Shown here: one piece after another, positions 49,478 to 60,028 of the stretch | How positions within the stretch are numbered: position 1 is the first letter of the stretch | How the letters are laid out: each line of letters starts with the position of its first letter | From: Bacteroidales bacterium | Lineage (GTDB): Bacteria > Bacteroidota > Bacteroidia > Bacteroidales > P3 | Assembly: GCA_017522105.1 (NCBI GenBank) | Contig: JAFXAA010000010.1 | Span: forward strand, 22,978 to 86,977 | Direction: 5' to 3' | Length of the DNA: 64,000 nucleotides | Translations under genes and position numbers: made by a program | Notes under the pieces: generated by a model | Database searches by the model: none | Told to the model about the DNA's origin: nothing | Seen by the model: only the letters and a program-made list of their open reading frames with translations

Positions 49478-49574
49478 GAGAGATTGGGGTGTGCAAGCAC
49501 TCCATGACGACGGCATGGAAGCCAAAAAAAACAAAAAAAATTGAAGAAAGACTAAACAATATAAAAAAAATGTG

Positions 49575-49582
49575 TATCTTTG
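49575..49582 (+). promoter_or_regulatory. -7 box for T9SS protein gene
   Basis: TATCTTTG fits TAnnTTTG; 53 bases before the ATG. Confidence 0.7.
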
Positions 49583-49635
49583 TGCATTAAAAGATTAGTG
49601 TCAAGTTTGAATAATTAACTAATTAATAATATCTT

Positions 49636-52600
49636 ATGAAAAGTAACAAAGTACTTCTCGGCTTGTTTGCAGGCGTTTTGGCTTTGATTGGGGGCACTGC
49701 GAGTGCCCAGCACGACTCCAATTTCGTTGAGATTGGACCCGTGAACGTCGGCGGACATGTCACCAGCCTCGTGGCGGACCGGCTGGACGCCACAACCATC
49801 TATGCAGGCTCGGCCACCGGCGGTCTCTTTGTGAGGTCGGACAACACGCAGACACTCGGCAAGGTCTACGCCGCCCGCGGCATGGACGCCTCGCTTGCCA
49901 ACAACACTGAAATTTGGCACTGGGTGCCGCTACGTGAAGATGGCAAGGATGTCACTATTCCTATCAGTTGCATGACTCAGTGCGGCGACAATACCATTTT
50001 CATTGGCACTGGCAGCAACGAGTACAGCATCGGCAGTTCCTATGTCCCAATGTCGGCTGTTGGGCGTGGCGTCTTCTGCTATAAACCATCTACCAGCACT
50101 TTCGAGGTTATACCGGGTACGGTGCCGGAAGATGTGAACGATGACTTTGCTTATGTCAAAAAAATTGATTTTGTTGAGACGACATCAGGTGACACAGCTG
50201 TCTTTGCCGTCACTAAAGACCACCTCTACCGCATCAAGAAACAAGGTGGTGTATGGCAGGACCCAGAGGCAATTGTTGATGGCAGTGTTGACCAGTTTTT
50301 GATTATCCGCCAATTGCGTATGGCTTTTTTCAGTATTGGCAATCAGCTGTATAAGATAGGCAATGTGATGGCATCTCGCCCGAACGTGGACAACATTTCA
50401 AGCACTAACAAGGCTTTTGGCGGCACCAACACCGCACTGAAGATTGCCGTCGCCCCGTCGGATCCGACGTATATTTATGTGATGGTCATAAATGCTCAAG
50501 GTACAATGGACAATGTGTACCTCACACGCGATTTGCAGCACTGGCAGGCGCTTGCCACCAATACGGTTCGAGTGTTCTCGTTGTCGGCAATCAACGGCAG
50601 GGCTGTTGTAAGCGGCGACGGTCGCCATTGTGGTACAATATATGTCGACAGCGATGACCCGACGCACATTATCGTAGGTGGTTCCTCGGTGTGGGAGGGA
50701 CGCAGCTATGTGCCCGGCTCTTACTACCAGTGGACAAAGTCTTCCTACTGCGAGCAGGAACTCAACTATGGCAACTACATGGCCACGGTGTTCGGCAACG
50801 CAGCCTTTGTGCATTCGGGCATCCACCAGATTATATGCGCTCCGCGTATGGTTAATGGTGTGTATTTGAATGCCTACTATTTTGCAACTGATGGTGGTGT
50901 GTTCCGCTCTTACACGGAGCTGAACACCTTTGAGGATATCAACCGAGGCCTCAACGCTATGCAGACCAACGGTCTGGCCGTGGCGCCTGATGGCACCATT
51001 GTCAGCGGAGCCAACAATGGCGCATGCCCGATTGTAGAAGCTCGTTCCTCATATCATGGTGGCACACCCGATGTTGAATGGTATGACGACGGCACTCATG
51101 GCAACATGAACCACGATGCCATCATCGCGTGGAAAGACAACGGCGGTAAAGTGGCAGCCTCGATGTTCCAGCGCTACGCCCCCACGCCTTCGCGTACGCT
51201 CTTCTTCTCATCCAACGACAACCAGTTCGGCCGCGCCTATGCCGACTATATGGACTACACGCAGACCCAGACCTGGACAGAAGGTCAGCGCTTCTTGAGT
51301 AACAGGATGGGTCGTGGACAGGCAGTGTCATATGTATCACTTTGGGAGACCGATCATGACACTATCTTCAACGACTCTATAACAGTCCGCATTGATACCC
51401 TCAACTTTGTGCGCCGCGATACCAACAATGACGGCCGTCTTGACACCATGTGGATGAGAAATGCTGATTTCCGCATCAACAGAGGCGACGTCATGACCGT
51501 CATGAGCCGTGCCCAGAACTATTATCCTTTCGACTATACTTTTGAGTATGACACGGTGGCTGGCACCAGAGTTTTTGATGCCAACTCTGCCACGTACATA
51601 ACCACTCCAACCGTTATAAAAGTCAAAAACCCGATGCAAAGCCGCATGCTTCTTATCAGTAGCTATAGCAATAACTCGCTGTGGACTGTCTGGATGTCGT
51701 GGCGTTCCACGGATTTTACAAAGGTTTGGGAAGAGGATAACAATACCGACAACCATCAGTTCTGGGCTGGAATCTATGTTATCGACACAGTGAATGGTGG
51801 CCCCACAAGTAAGCACGCGGCACCAAGGGCTGCTGTGATGAGTGTTGATGGTCGTATGGCTTTTGTGGCCGTGAACGATCAAGAGGCGAACAAGTCTATG
51901 ATTGTTCGTGTTAAAGGTCTTGATTCGCTGGATTACACAATGCCGATGGCAGATCTTGAAAGCCGTATACAGTGCAAGCCTTTCGGTGGTAGTAGTTCTA
52001 CAAGGATTTCTGCAGATACTGTGAAGGTCAGTGATGGAGAGGTTTGGATGGATCGTCCAATAAGTTCATTAGTCATTGATACCACATCTGGTGTGGAACG
52101 TCTGCTTATTACTTATGAGGGATACAATTCTAATTTCGCCAATGTGGCAATTATCGAGAATCCCCAGGGTGATACGGCCAGTCTGAGAATAGTTGAATTT
52201 GAAATTACCGGTCATCGTAATCTTCCTGCGTATAGCGCAGAAGTTGAGCAGAACACGGGAAATATTTATGTTGGTACGGCCGACGGCGTGTGGATTTATG
52301 ACACGGCGGCCAGCCAGTGGAGCCAGTATGACAGGCTGAAGGGCTTGCCCGTCACCAGCATTGTGCAGCAGAAAGCCAAGCTGCCTGCCCGCCGCGCCAT
52401 CACGCACAGCGGCATCAACACCGAGTACTACACTTTCTCGAAGACCAAATGGCCCGGTGCCATCTATTTCGGCACCTATGGTCGTGGCATATTCATGGAT
52501 ATGACCTATGTGAGCGACCGTACCAATGAGATTATGGACACTGCCGACTACCACTATGGCATCCCCACCGTGGACGGCAACAGCAACATCAGCGTCAGCA

Positions 52601-52839
52601 TATTCCCCAACCCCGTGGTTGGCGAAGCCCATGTGGCTGTCAGCACCAGCGAGGCCGGCACTGCACAGCTGCGTATATATGACCTCACTGGCCGCTGTGT
52701 CGTCAACCGCAACCTCGGCAAGGTTGTGGAAAGCGAGCAGACCTATACCGTCAATACCGAAGGTATGGCCAAGGGCATGTATCTGGTCAACGTCATCATT
52801 GGTGGCCACACTTCCGCCGCCAAGATGATGGTTCGCTAA
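49636..52839 (+). CDS. Large secreted protein with type A T9SS sorting domain
   Basis: The 1067-residue protein begins with a signal peptide (MKSNKVLLGLFAGVLALIGGTASAQ). The body resembles sortilin/BNR propellers (IGPVNVGGHVTSLVADRLDATTIYAGSATGGLFVRS and ITSIVQQ-like segments). The last 75 residues are a type A sorting domain: ISVSIFPNPVVGEAHVAV, LRIYDLTGRCV and GMYLVNVIIGG. T9SS would export it across the outer membrane and anchor or release it. Codon composition is more AT-rich than the neighbours. Substrate unknown. Confidence 0.9.
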   Translation: MKSNKVLLGLFAGVLALIGGTASAQHDSNFVEIGPVNVGGHVTSLVADRLDATTIYAGSATGGLFVRSDNTQTLGKVYAARGMDASLANNTEIWHWVPLREDGKDVTIPISCMTQCGDNTIFIGTGSNEYSIGSSYVPMSAVGRGVFCYKPSTSTFEVIPGTVPEDVNDDFAYVKKIDFVETTSGDTAVFAVTKDHLYRIKKQGGVWQDPEAIVDGSVDQFLIIRQLRMAFFSIGNQLYKIGNVMASRPNVDNISSTNKAFGGTNTALKIAVAPSDPTYIYVMVINAQGTMDNVYLTRDLQHWQALATNTVRVFSLSAINGRAVVSGDGRHCGTIYVDSDDPTHIIVGGSSVWEGRSYVPGSYYQWTKSSYCEQELNYGNYMATVFGNAAFVHSGIHQIICAPRMVNGVYLNAYYFATDGGVFRSYTELNTFEDINRGLNAMQTNGLAVAPDGTIVSGANNGACPIVEARSSYHGGTPDVEWYDDGTHGNMNHDAIIAWKDNGGKVAASMFQRYAPTPSRTLFFSSNDNQFGRAYADYMDYTQTQTWTEGQRFLSNRMGRGQAVSYVSLWETDHDTIFNDSITVRIDTLNFVRRDTNNDGRLDTMWMRNADFRINRGDVMTVMSRAQNYYPFDYTFEYDTVAGTRVFDANSATYITTPTVIKVKNPMQSRMLLISSYSNNSLWTVWMSWRSTDFTKVWEEDNNTDNHQFWAGIYVIDTVNGGPTSKHAAPRAAVMSVDGRMAFVAVNDQEANKSMIVRVKGLDSLDYTMPMADLESRIQCKPFGGSSSTRISADTVKVSDGEVWMDRPISSLVIDTTSGVERLLITYEGYNSNFANVAIIENPQGDTASLRIVEFEITGHRNLPAYSAEVEQNTGNIYVGTADGVWIYDTAASQWSQYDRLKGLPVTSIVQQKAKLPARRAITHSGINTEYYTFSKTKWPGAIYFGTYGRGIFMDMTYVSDRTNEIMDTADYHYGIPTVDGNSNISVSIFPNPVVGEAHVAVSTSEAGTAQLRIYDLTGRCVVNRNLGKVVESEQTYTVNTEGMAKGMYLVNVIIGGHTSAAKMMVR

Positions 52840-52865
52840 ACGGGCACGCAGAAAGCAAAAAAACG

Positions 52866-52897
52866 AAGAGGTGCCGCCCGTAAGAGCAGCACCTCTT
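52866..52897 (+). terminator. Hairpin behind T9SS gene
   Basis: A 9-bp stem (AAGAGGTGC with GCACCTCTT) with a 14-base loop; no clear U-run follows, so the terminator call is tentative. Confidence 0.5.
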
Positions 52898-52938
52898 CCT
52901 ATTAAATAATGATTACAGAATATTTATATATTCCATCC

Positions 52939-54216
52939 ATGAATGTAAATCTTGTTGAAGAACTGAAATGGCGCGGCATGATTCACGATATAATGCCGGG
53001 CACGGAAGAACAACTGAAAAAGGAAGTCACCACGGCCTATGTGGGTATTGACCCTACTGCCGACTCACTCCACATCGGGCATCTCGTCTCCATTATGTTG
53101 CTGAAGCACTTGCAGATGGCCGGCCACAAGCCGCTGGCTCTCGTGGGCGGCGCCACGGGCATGATCGGTGACCCGAGCTTCAAGGCGGCAGAGCGCAAGC
53201 TGCTCACCGTGGACGAGGTGCAGCACAACGTGCAGTGCATACGTCACCAGCTGGAGCGTTTCCTCGACTTCGACAACCCTGTCAACGGGGCCGAGATATG
53301 CAACAACTACGACTGGATGAAGGACTACCTCTTCCTGGATTTCATCCGCGATGTGGGCAAGCACATCACTGTCAACTACATGATGACCAAGGACAGCGTG
53401 AAGAAGCGCATGGAGACCGGCATCTCGTTCACGGAGTTCAGCTACCAGTTGCTGCAGGGCTACGACTTCCTGACGCTCTACCGCACCAAGGGCTGCAAGC
53501 TCCAGATGGGCGGAAGCGACCAGTGGGGCAACATCACTACCGGCACCGAGCTGATACGCCGCATGGAAGGCGGCGAGGCTTTCGCGCTGACCTGCCCGCT
53601 CATCACCAAGGCCGACGGCACGAAGTTCGGCAAGACTGAGGGCGGCAACGTGTGGCTTGACCCCGAGAAGACCAGCCCATACAAGTTCTACCAGTTCTGG
53701 CTCAACTGCTCGGACGTGGATACGGCTCGCTATATCCGCATCTTCACCCTCTTCAGCCGCGAGGAGATAGAGGCACTGGAGAAACAGCACGCCGAGGCAC
53801 CGGAGCAGCGCATACTGCAGAAAGCCCTGGCCAAGGATATCACAGTGCGCGTGCACGGCGAGGACGCCTACAACACGGCCATCGCCGCCAGCGAACTGCT
53901 CTTCGGCAAAGCCACGACGGAGCAGCTGAACAGCCTCGACCGCGAGACGCTGATGAGTGTCTTTGAGGGCGTGCCGCAGTACACGGTGAGCCGCGCCACC
54001 ATCGAGGCCGGTGCATCGCTGGTAGACCTCGCCGCCGAGGTGGGCATGTTCGCCAGCAAGGGCGAGATACGTCGCGAGCTGAAGCAGAACAGCATCAGTG
54101 TCAACAAACAGAAGGTGGGGGAGGGGTGCACACTCTCGGCATCGGACATTCTCGCCAGCGGCTGCATCCTCGTGCAGAAAGGCAAGAAGAACTACTATAT
54201 TCTCAACGTGGAATAA
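52939..54216 (+). CDS. tyrS: Tyrosyl-tRNA synthetase
   Basis: The 425-residue class I synthetase has the HIGH motif in [18 protein letters not shown], the tyrosine-site [30 protein letters not shown] and the KMSKS-like [13 protein letters not shown], plus a C-terminal S4-like RNA-binding domain ([22 protein letters not shown]). Start placed at 52939 where the conserved [14 protein letters not shown] begins. Confidence 0.96.
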   Translation: MNVNLVEELKWRGMIHDIMPGTEEQLKKEVTTAYVGIDPTADSLHIGHLVSIMLLKHLQMAGHKPLALVGGATGMIGDPSFKAAERKLLTVDEVQHNVQCIRHQLERFLDFDNPVNGAEICNNYDWMKDYLFLDFIRDVGKHITVNYMMTKDSVKKRMETGISFTEFSYQLLQGYDFLTLYRTKGCKLQMGGSDQWGNITTGTELIRRMEGGEAFALTCPLITKADGTKFGKTEGGNVWLDPEKTSPYKFYQFWLNCSDVDTARYIRIFTLFSREEIEALEKQHAEAPEQRILQKALAKDITVRVHGEDAYNTAIAASELLFGKATTEQLNSLDRETLMSVFEGVPQYTVSRATIEAGASLVDLAAEVGMFASKGEIRRELKQNSISVNKQKVGEGCTLSASDILASGCILVQKGKKNYYILNVE

Positions 54217-54246
54217 AAATTATTACGCCGATTGAGAATTTATTTG

Positions 54247-54254
54247 TATTTTTG
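54247..54254 (+). promoter_or_regulatory. -7 box for MFS gene
   Basis: TATTTTTG fits TAnnTTTG; 38 bases before the ATG at 54293. Confidence 0.6.
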
Positions 54255-54292
54255 CATTTCAATTGCGAGTATAATCAAATAAACAAAACAAT

Positions 54293-55972
54293 ATGACACA
54301 AACAGGTATTAAGACACTGCGAGACAGCGCTGCAATGCGTTGGACCGCACTGCTGCTGCTGGCTCTGGCCATGTTCTGCAGCTACGTATTTATGGACATT
54401 TTGTCGCCTATCAAGGCCTTGATGGAGTCGACCCGCGGTTGGGACAGCGCTTCGTTCGGCCGCATGCAGGGCGCCGAGGTGTTCCTCAACGTCTATGTGT
54501 TCTTTCTCATCTTTGCCGGTATCATTCTCGACAAGATGGGTGTGCGCTTCACGGCTGTGCTTTCGGGTGCTGTGATGCTCTTCGGCGGCTTGATCAAGTT
54601 CTACGCTGTTAGCGACTATTTTATCGGCACCAGCCTTGAGCAGTGGTTCACCAACAACCTCAACTGGAAAGTCAACATTCCCTTCATCAAGGATATCCTG
54701 CCGTTTGCCGACGGTATGCCCGGTTCGGCCAAGCTGGCTGCCATAGGCTTCATGTTCTTCGGCTGCGGCTGCGAGATGGCCGGTATTACTGTGAGCCGCG
54801 GTATCGTCAAATGGTTCAAGGGCCGCGAGACCGCCCTGGCCATGGGTAGCGAGATGGCATTGGCCCGTCTGGGTGTTGCCACCTGCATGATCTTCAGCCC
54901 TTACTTTGCCAAGCTCGGCGGTGAGGTGCACGTCGACAATGCCGTCAAGTTCGGTGTGGTGCTGCTCTGCATCGCCCTCATCATGTTCATCACCTACTTC
55001 TTCATGGACAAGAAGCTCGACTCGCAGACCGGCGAGGCCGAGGAGAAGGACGACCCCTTCAAAATCAGCGACCTGGGCAAAATTTTCTCCAGCCTCGGAT
55101 TCTGGCTGGTGGCCCTGCTCTGCGTGCTCTACTACAGCGCCATCTTCCCCTTCCAGAAATATGCAGTCAACATGCTGCAGTGCAACCTCACCCTCACCGA
55201 GGCCAGCCCTGACACCTTCTGGGGTGGCAACACGGTCACTATCGTCCAGTATCTGATTATGCTTGTTGTGGCCGCCTGCGCTTTCTCGAGCAACTTCATG
55301 AAGACGAACAAGGGCCTGAAATATGGTCTGATGGGTATGGCTGTCGTGGCTCTGATTGTCTACTGCTACATGGGCTTCATGCGTGGCACCGCCGAGACCA
55401 TCTTCGCCGTGTTCCCGCTGTTGGCTGTGGCTATCACCCCCATTCTTGGCAACTACGTCGACCATAAGGGCAAAGCCGCCTCGATGCTGATGCTCGGCTC
55501 GATACTGCTGGTGGTCTGCCACCTCACCTTCGCCTTTGTGCTGCCTTCCGTCTCGGCTTCGTCGCCCGTCGGCGGTGCCGTCGTGGCCTATGCCACCATT
55601 CTCGTGCTCGGTGCCTCGTTCTCGCTGGTGCCTGCCGCCCTGTGGCCTTCGGTGCCCAAGCTGGTCGACGAGAAGATCATCGGCTCGGCCTACGCAGCCA
55701 TCTTCTGGATTCAGAACATCGGCCTCGGCCTGTTCCCCACGATGATTGGCAATGTGCTCGAGAGTTCCAACGCCAACAATGCCGCTGTCATCGAGGCCAA
55801 AGCCGCTATCGAGGCTGGTCAGGAAGGTGTTCTGGTGCCTTACGACTACAAGTGGGCCCTCGTGATGCTGGCCTCCCTCGGTATCGCAGCCCTCTTGATT
55901 TCGGTCTACCTCAAGGCCGTCGACAAGAAGAAAGGCTACGGCCTGGAGCAGCCCAACATCAAAGCTGAATAA
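54293..55972 (+). CDS. MFS transporter
   Basis: The 559-residue protein has about 12 membrane helices and MFS hallmarks: the loop FAGIILDKMGVRFTAVLSGAV between helices 2 and 3, and the second half beginning after a charged loop (TGEAEEKDDPFKISDLG). The N-terminal half starts with the helix WTALLLLALAMFCSYVFMDIL. Bacteroidetes encode close copies; substrate unknown. A PepSY-like lipoprotein gene follows. Confidence 0.88.
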   Translation: MTQTGIKTLRDSAAMRWTALLLLALAMFCSYVFMDILSPIKALMESTRGWDSASFGRMQGAEVFLNVYVFFLIFAGIILDKMGVRFTAVLSGAVMLFGGLIKFYAVSDYFIGTSLEQWFTNNLNWKVNIPFIKDILPFADGMPGSAKLAAIGFMFFGCGCEMAGITVSRGIVKWFKGRETALAMGSEMALARLGVATCMIFSPYFAKLGGEVHVDNAVKFGVVLLCIALIMFITYFFMDKKLDSQTGEAEEKDDPFKISDLGKIFSSLGFWLVALLCVLYYSAIFPFQKYAVNMLQCNLTLTEASPDTFWGGNTVTIVQYLIMLVVAACAFSSNFMKTNKGLKYGLMGMAVVALIVYCYMGFMRGTAETIFAVFPLLAVAITPILGNYVDHKGKAASMLMLGSILLVVCHLTFAFVLPSVSASSPVGGAVVAYATILVLGASFSLVPAALWPSVPKLVDEKIIGSAYAAIFWIQNIGLGLFPTMIGNVLESSNANNAAVIEAKAAIEAGQEGVLVPYDYKWALVMLASLGIAALLISVYLKAVDKKKGYGLEQPNIKAE

Positions 55973-55992
55973 TCATCATGAAAGGCAGTACT

Positions 55993-56436
55993 ATGAAAAA
56001 GGGTGTTTCTGTAGTTGTTATGGCTGTTGTGGCACTGATTCTCTGTGCCTGCAGCAAAGCCGACAAGCAGGTGGTTGATTTTGCCATGTTGCCTCAGTCG
56101 GCGCAGACTTTCGTCAAGACATACTTCGCCGATAAGCAGGTCGCTATTGTGTACTACGACAATGATATCTTTGACAAGGACTATGAGTTATATTTCAACG
56201 ACGGTGCAAGGATTGATTTTGAGTCTAATGGCGAGTGGAAAGAGCTTGAGGACAAGGTTAACGGTTTACCCATGACAGCACTGCCTGCTGGTATCAGCCA
56301 GTATGTAGCCGAACGTCACCCCGGCATGCCCGTTGTTAGTATAGAACGTAAACGGCATGGTTTTACGGTTGAGCTATCGTCCGAGATTGAGATGAAGTTC
56401 GACAAGGGAGGACAATTCCTTCGCTACGACGATTAA
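55993..56436 (+). CDS. PepSY-like lipoprotein (DUF2874 type)
   Basis: The 147-residue product has a lipoprotein signal with lipobox LCAC and a mature domain with a PepSY-like repeat: AQTFVKTYFADKQVAIVYYDNDIFDKDYELYF and ISQYVAERHPGMPVVSIERKRHGFTVELSSEIEMKFD (each half read in parts). Such small periplasmic domains occur in Bacteroidetes. An in-frame ATG at 55978 is an alternative start. A terminator follows at 56443. Confidence 0.82.
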   Translation: MKKGVSVVVMAVVALILCACSKADKQVVDFAMLPQSAQTFVKTYFADKQVAIVYYDNDIFDKDYELYFNDGARIDFESNGEWKELEDKVNGLPMTALPAGISQYVAERHPGMPVVSIERKRHGFTVELSSEIEMKFDKGGQFLRYDD

Positions 56437-56442
56437 TGAAAC

Positions 56443-56474
56443 AGGGGCCGCGAAGAACGCGGTCCCTTGTTTTA
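56443..56474 (+). terminator. Terminator behind PepSY-like gene
   Basis: A 10-bp stem (AGGGGCCGCG with CGCGGTCCCT, one G-U pair) and AAGAA loop followed by TTGTTTT. Confidence 0.85.
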
Positions 56475-56836
56475 TCTTAGGTCTTCCATGGCTCGCTGCA
56501 CAAAGCGGTTTAATGGGACACTTGCTTGCCACACTTTAAGCACTTCGTTGAAGAGTTTGTCGCTGCCGATAAACTTGTCTGGCATAGTGTAGCTGGTGGT
56601 GTAGTCTTTGTATTTTAGCAGGTCGGCATGTTCCCAGTCGGCGGGATATCCCTTGGGGACGCGTTGCAGCTTCTTCAGCGTGAAGAATTCGCTGCCGAAA
56701 TAGTGCTTGTAGTTCTTCTCGTTCATGATGGCGAGGAATTCGTCGGTGCAGTAGAATATCTCCTGACGGATGGCGTTGAGTGCTTCTGGAGTGGGCATGA
56801 AGATGCGCCGCCGAGGTTGCAGGTGCCGGTAAGGCC
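56472..56836 (-). pseudogene. DUF2461 3' fragment
   Basis: The frame carries the C-terminal half of a DUF2461 (TIGR02453-type) protein: IFMPTPEALNAIRQEIFYCT, FFTLKKLQRVPKGYPADWEH and FVQRAMEDLR. Full members have about 220 residues with an N-terminal half (WFHANKERYE and HLQPGG-type motifs), which is missing. HLQPRRRIF just upstream looks like a damaged GGGIF junction. It lies in the same direction as, and abuts, the endonuclease IV fragment. Confidence 0.7.
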
Positions 56837-56857
56837 GTAAGCTTCCTCGGCGCCGAT

Positions 56858-56977
56858 CTAGCTGCGCTGGTTGCGTGTAAACAGGGCAAATGCGTTGGCC
56901 CCGATGGCCTCGGCGTTGAGGATGGCGTTGCCAACGCCACCGGATGCGCTCACATGTGCGCCGATGTATTTTGTCAT
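56858..56977 (-). pseudogene. nfo: Endonuclease IV N-terminal fragment
   Basis: ATG at 56977 begins [20 protein letters not shown], followed by [12 protein letters not shown] and a TAG stop after 39 codons. These are the first residues of Nfo, an AP endonuclease of about 280 residues. The start overlaps the stop of the helicase gene (ATGA), so it once followed it in an operon. The rest of nfo is missing at this locus and the DUF2461 fragment follows within about 20 bases. Confidence 0.75.
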
Positions 56978-59082
56978 AATGTCAATGTATTGTCGTTTGT
57001 GTAATCGTTGACGATATCAAGCAGTTCTGCCCCGTAGCGTTGCACGGTTTTCTCACCGACGCCGAGTTGTCGCTTCAGTTCGGCGACGGTGTGTGGCATG
57101 TTTGTGGCTATAGCCTGCAGGGCTTTTTGTTGCAGGATTACGTAGGCTGGTACATTCTGCTCAGCAGCCTTTAGTGACCGCCAGTTGCGCAGGGCGGTGG
57201 CCAAGTCGGTGTTCATGCTGTCGCCGCCGCTTTGTTTGGACGTTTTGGCGGTGCGATCGCGGCTGGTCTTTTTTTCTTTCCCGTCATGGTTCATGAGGTA
57301 GTCCACCTTGGCACGCTGCACCGTCTGCACGCTGTAGCCTTCCTTGACGACGGCCGTAAGGCACGACAGCTTCAGGCCGAGCGCTTCGGCAAACCTGGCA
57401 CCGTTGTCTTTGATTCGTTCTGCCGTCACCTTGTTGTCTATGTCTACCTCGATGATGGTCGGCAGCAGGGCGGCGACCTCGGCCAGTTTCCCTTGGAAGT
57501 ATTCCGCCCCTTGTTGTGCGCGGAGTTGCTGTGCGGCGTTGTCTATCCGCACGAGCTGCGCCTTGAATTTCTCGCTCACCGCCTGCAACTCCAGCAATGT
57601 GGATATTTTCGCGTTGAAGGCTTGCACCAAGTCCGGGTAGATATTCTTCAGCTTGCTGTAGTGCTCGTACAGCTTGTCGGCAAGGTGCACAAGGTCGTCC
57701 ATGCCGAAGAGCTCCATGAGCTTCTCCATGCGGTACTGACGCTCGTAGTCAACGGCCGCCACGCTGGTCTGCTCGAAGCTCGGCTGGGCGCTGACGAAGT
57801 GGCTGACGGATGTATCGTTGAAGGCCACACCGGCTGTCAGTGGCGTCGAGAGCGAGAGTCCCTCGAGGGTGCGGCAGCGGCTGAGGGCCACGTAGACTTG
57901 GCCGAATGCGAAGGCGTCGGCGGCATCGATGACGACGTGGTCGAAGGTGAGGCCTTGCGCCTTGTGGATGGTGACGGCCCAGGCGGCCTGCAGCGGGTAT
58001 TGGCAGAAGGTGCCCTCCACCTCCTGCGTGATGTCGTTGGTCTTGGCGTCGATGCTGTATTTCATGCTCTCCCATAGCTCGCGGTTCACGGCTATGGTGT
58101 CGCCGTCGTCGCTGACGACCTCTATGTAGTCCTTGTCGTCTTCGCTCAGGAAGCCGGTGACCGTGCCAAGCATGCCGTTGTAGTAGCGGTGGCCGCCGCT
58201 GCTGTCGTTCTTGACAAACATCACCCTTTCACCCATCTTCACCTCCAGCCGTTGGTCGCAGGGCAGCGCTTTGTCCGGATAGTTGCCTTTGACGATGGCC
58301 TCGAATGTGCGTTGTTCGCCATGCAGGGCTTCCATGTGGCGGCGGTTGATGGCGTCGGCCTGCCGGTTGTGGGTGGTGAGGGTGATGGCGTCTTTCTGCG
58401 ACGTACCCACGCGGGCGTTCAATGCGGCGAGGGTGGCGGAGTCGATGTTGTTGTCGCGCACGTGGTTCAGCAGGTCGACGAAGGCGGCGTCCTGCTGGCG
58501 GTATACTTTCGTCAGCTCTATGGTGACGTAGTTGATCTGCTGCAGCGCCTTGCTGGCGAAGAAATAGGGCGAGGGGTATACGCGCTCCATATAGGGGCGC
58601 TCGGCCTCGGTGACCACGGGCGAGAGCTGGTGCACGTCGCCGATGAGCAGCAGCTGCACGCCGCCGAAGGGACGGCTGCTGCGGCGCACGCGGCGCAGCG
58701 TCATGTCGATGGCGTCGAGCAAATCGGCACGCACCATCGACACCTCGTCGATGATGAGCAGCTCAAGCGTGCGTATGATGTTCTGCTTGTTTTTGTTGAG
58801 GGCCTTGTAGCGCTCCGGCATCTGGTATTCGGTGACCAGCTCCTTGACGTCGGGCAGGTAGGGGTCGAAGGGCAGTTGGAAGAACGAGTGTATGGTGACG
58901 CCGCCGGCATTGATGGCCGCCACACCCGTGGGGGCCACGACGGCGTGCCGCTTAGTGGTGCTGGCAACGATGTCGTGCAGGAACGTCGTCTTGCCGGTGC
59001 CGGCCTTGCCGGTCAGGAACACCGATACGCCGGTCTGCTCCACATATCGTCGCGCCAAATCTGTCTGTGGGTTGGTTTCCAT
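56974..59082 (-). CDS. RecD/Pif1-like superfamily 1 helicase with HRDC-like tail
   Basis: The 702-residue helicase has motif [15 protein letters not shown], motif Ia [21 protein letters not shown], Walker [33 protein letters not shown], and the late motifs [17 protein letters not shown] and [14 protein letters not shown]-terminal helical domain ([25 protein letters not shown]) looks like HRDC. It belongs with Pif1/RecD-type 5'-3' helicases, common in Bacteroidetes. Start placed at ATG 59082; a promoter box lies nine bases upstream. Confidence 0.92.
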   Translation of the reverse strand: METNPQTDLARRYVEQTGVSVFLTGKAGTGKTTFLHDIVASTTKRHAVVAPTGVAAINAGGVTIHSFFQLPFDPYLPDVKELVTEYQMPERYKALNKNKQNIIRTLELLIIDEVSMVRADLLDAIDMTLRRVRRSSRPFGGVQLLLIGDVHQLSPVVTEAERPYMERVYPSPYFFASKALQQINYVTIELTKVYRQQDAAFVDLLNHVRDNNIDSATLAALNARVGTSQKDAITLTTHNRQADAINRRHMEALHGEQRTFEAIVKGNYPDKALPCDQRLEVKMGERVMFVKNDSSGGHRYYNGMLGTVTGFLSEDDKDYIEVVSDDGDTIAVNRELWESMKYSIDAKTNDITQEVEGTFCQYPLQAAWAVTIHKAQGLTFDHVVIDAADAFAFGQVYVALSRCRTLEGLSLSTPLTAGVAFNDTSVSHFVSAQPSFEQTSVAAVDYERQYRMEKLMELFGMDDLVHLADKLYEHYSKLKNIYPDLVQAFNAKISTLLELQAVSEKFKAQLVRIDNAAQQLRAQQGAEYFQGKLAEVAALLPTIIEVDIDNKVTAERIKDNGARFAEALGLKLSCLTAVVKEGYSVQTVQRAKVDYLMNHDGKEKKTSRDRTAKTSKQSGGDSMNTDLATALRNWRSLKAAEQNVPAYVILQQKALQAIATNMPHTVAELKRQLGVGEKTVQRYGAELLDIVNDYTNDNTLTL

Positions 59083-59091
59083 AATCGTGTG

Positions 59092-59099
59092 CAAAGGTA
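59092..59099 (-). promoter_or_regulatory. -7 box for helicase gene
   Basis: TACCTTTG on the minus strand; only nine bases separate it from the ATG at 59082, so the leader would be very short. Confidence 0.6.
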
Positions 59100-59152
59100 C
59101 GAACTTTTTGCCACCCGGCAAAATAATATGCCATATCTCGCGTTATATCAAC

Positions 59153-60016
59153 ATGGAAGAACCAATCTTGAACGCTCACAACAAGGAAGAATACCCGCCC
59201 ATGCACACAGATGAGATAGACACACCCTTAAAGAAACCATCTGTTCTTAAAAAGACAATTGATTGGCTTGTTAAATATTGGTGGAGAGTCCATTGTTTAT
59301 TGGTCTTGCAAACGTTTATCATCGTTTTTGCAATGTTTGTGTCTCCTGGTGGATGGTTTGAAGATGTGACATTCATCTTGTTTGGCGTTCTCATTCTCTT
59401 GGAAATTGTGTTGCTTGTGATGCTCTTAGTTCGAAAGAGATGGCTCCATTTTTTTATCTCGCTAATCTTAATGATAGGATTTGTTGTTGTGGTGATGCCC
59501 CTACTCTCATTTCTTGCAATGAGTGCACCTGATGGTTTTGCCAAAAGGCACCCTATTCCAGATGGATTGAAATATGAAAAGCCCCTCGGTTATATCTGTA
59601 CAGAAGATGGCTCGGTTGAGAATTGGGAAGCATCTTGGAATAAGCCAGTAGAACCAACAATAGACAGCACAGATAATTATTCATATCTACAAATATGGTG
59701 TGGATTTCAGGGCGGAATATATAAATACGACTTCTATTATCCTTCATTGCCAGCAGGCACAATCTTTCTCAGATGTTTTGAGGCAGGCAAAAATGAGCCG
59801 TTGTCGGTGGACAGAATAAAAGAATCCTCAAGTGTCAACCTCCCTGCCATTAATAGTTTTTCAAAAATAGTTGAAAAGCGACAATTTACTATATACGAAG
59901 GAGATTGGGAAGAATATTATGCTGTGCGAGTAGAGGTGTGGCATAGAGACAGTGCCACCCACAACGAGCAAAAACTAATAGAAAAAAACTATCTAATGGA
60001 TGGTTGGATGAGATAA
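59153..60016 (+). CDS. Membrane protein with AlaX-like N-terminal peptide, unknown function
   Basis: The 287-residue protein begins MEEPILNAHNKEEYPPMHTD, nearly the same as the first 20 residues of the next gene (MKQEPILNDHNKQEYPPMHT). From residue 21 it is unrelated: three membrane helices (about 45-62, 70-92, 95-115) and a C-terminal soluble domain of about 165 residues that I do not recognise. Codon use is AT-rich compared with the flanking genes, suggesting a recent insertion. Divergent from the helicase gene. Confidence 0.7.
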   Translation: MEEPILNAHNKEEYPPMHTDEIDTPLKKPSVLKKTIDWLVKYWWRVHCLLVLQTFIIVFAMFVSPGGWFEDVTFILFGVLILLEIVLLVMLLVRKRWLHFFISLILMIGFVVVVMPLLSFLAMSAPDGFAKRHPIPDGLKYEKPLGYICTEDGSVENWEASWNKPVEPTIDSTDNYSYLQIWCGFQGGIYKYDFYYPSLPAGTIFLRCFEAGKNEPLSVDRIKESSSVNLPAINSFSKIVEKRQFTIYEGDWEEYYAVRVEVWHRDSATHNEQKLIEKNYLMDGWMR

Positions 60017-60028
60017 ATACAATCTATT

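Noticed and set aside
56628-56840. 70-residue plus-strand frame and 134-residue minus-strand frame over the same place
   Set aside because: They are alternative frames over the DUF2461/nfo remnants; no motif or start signal.
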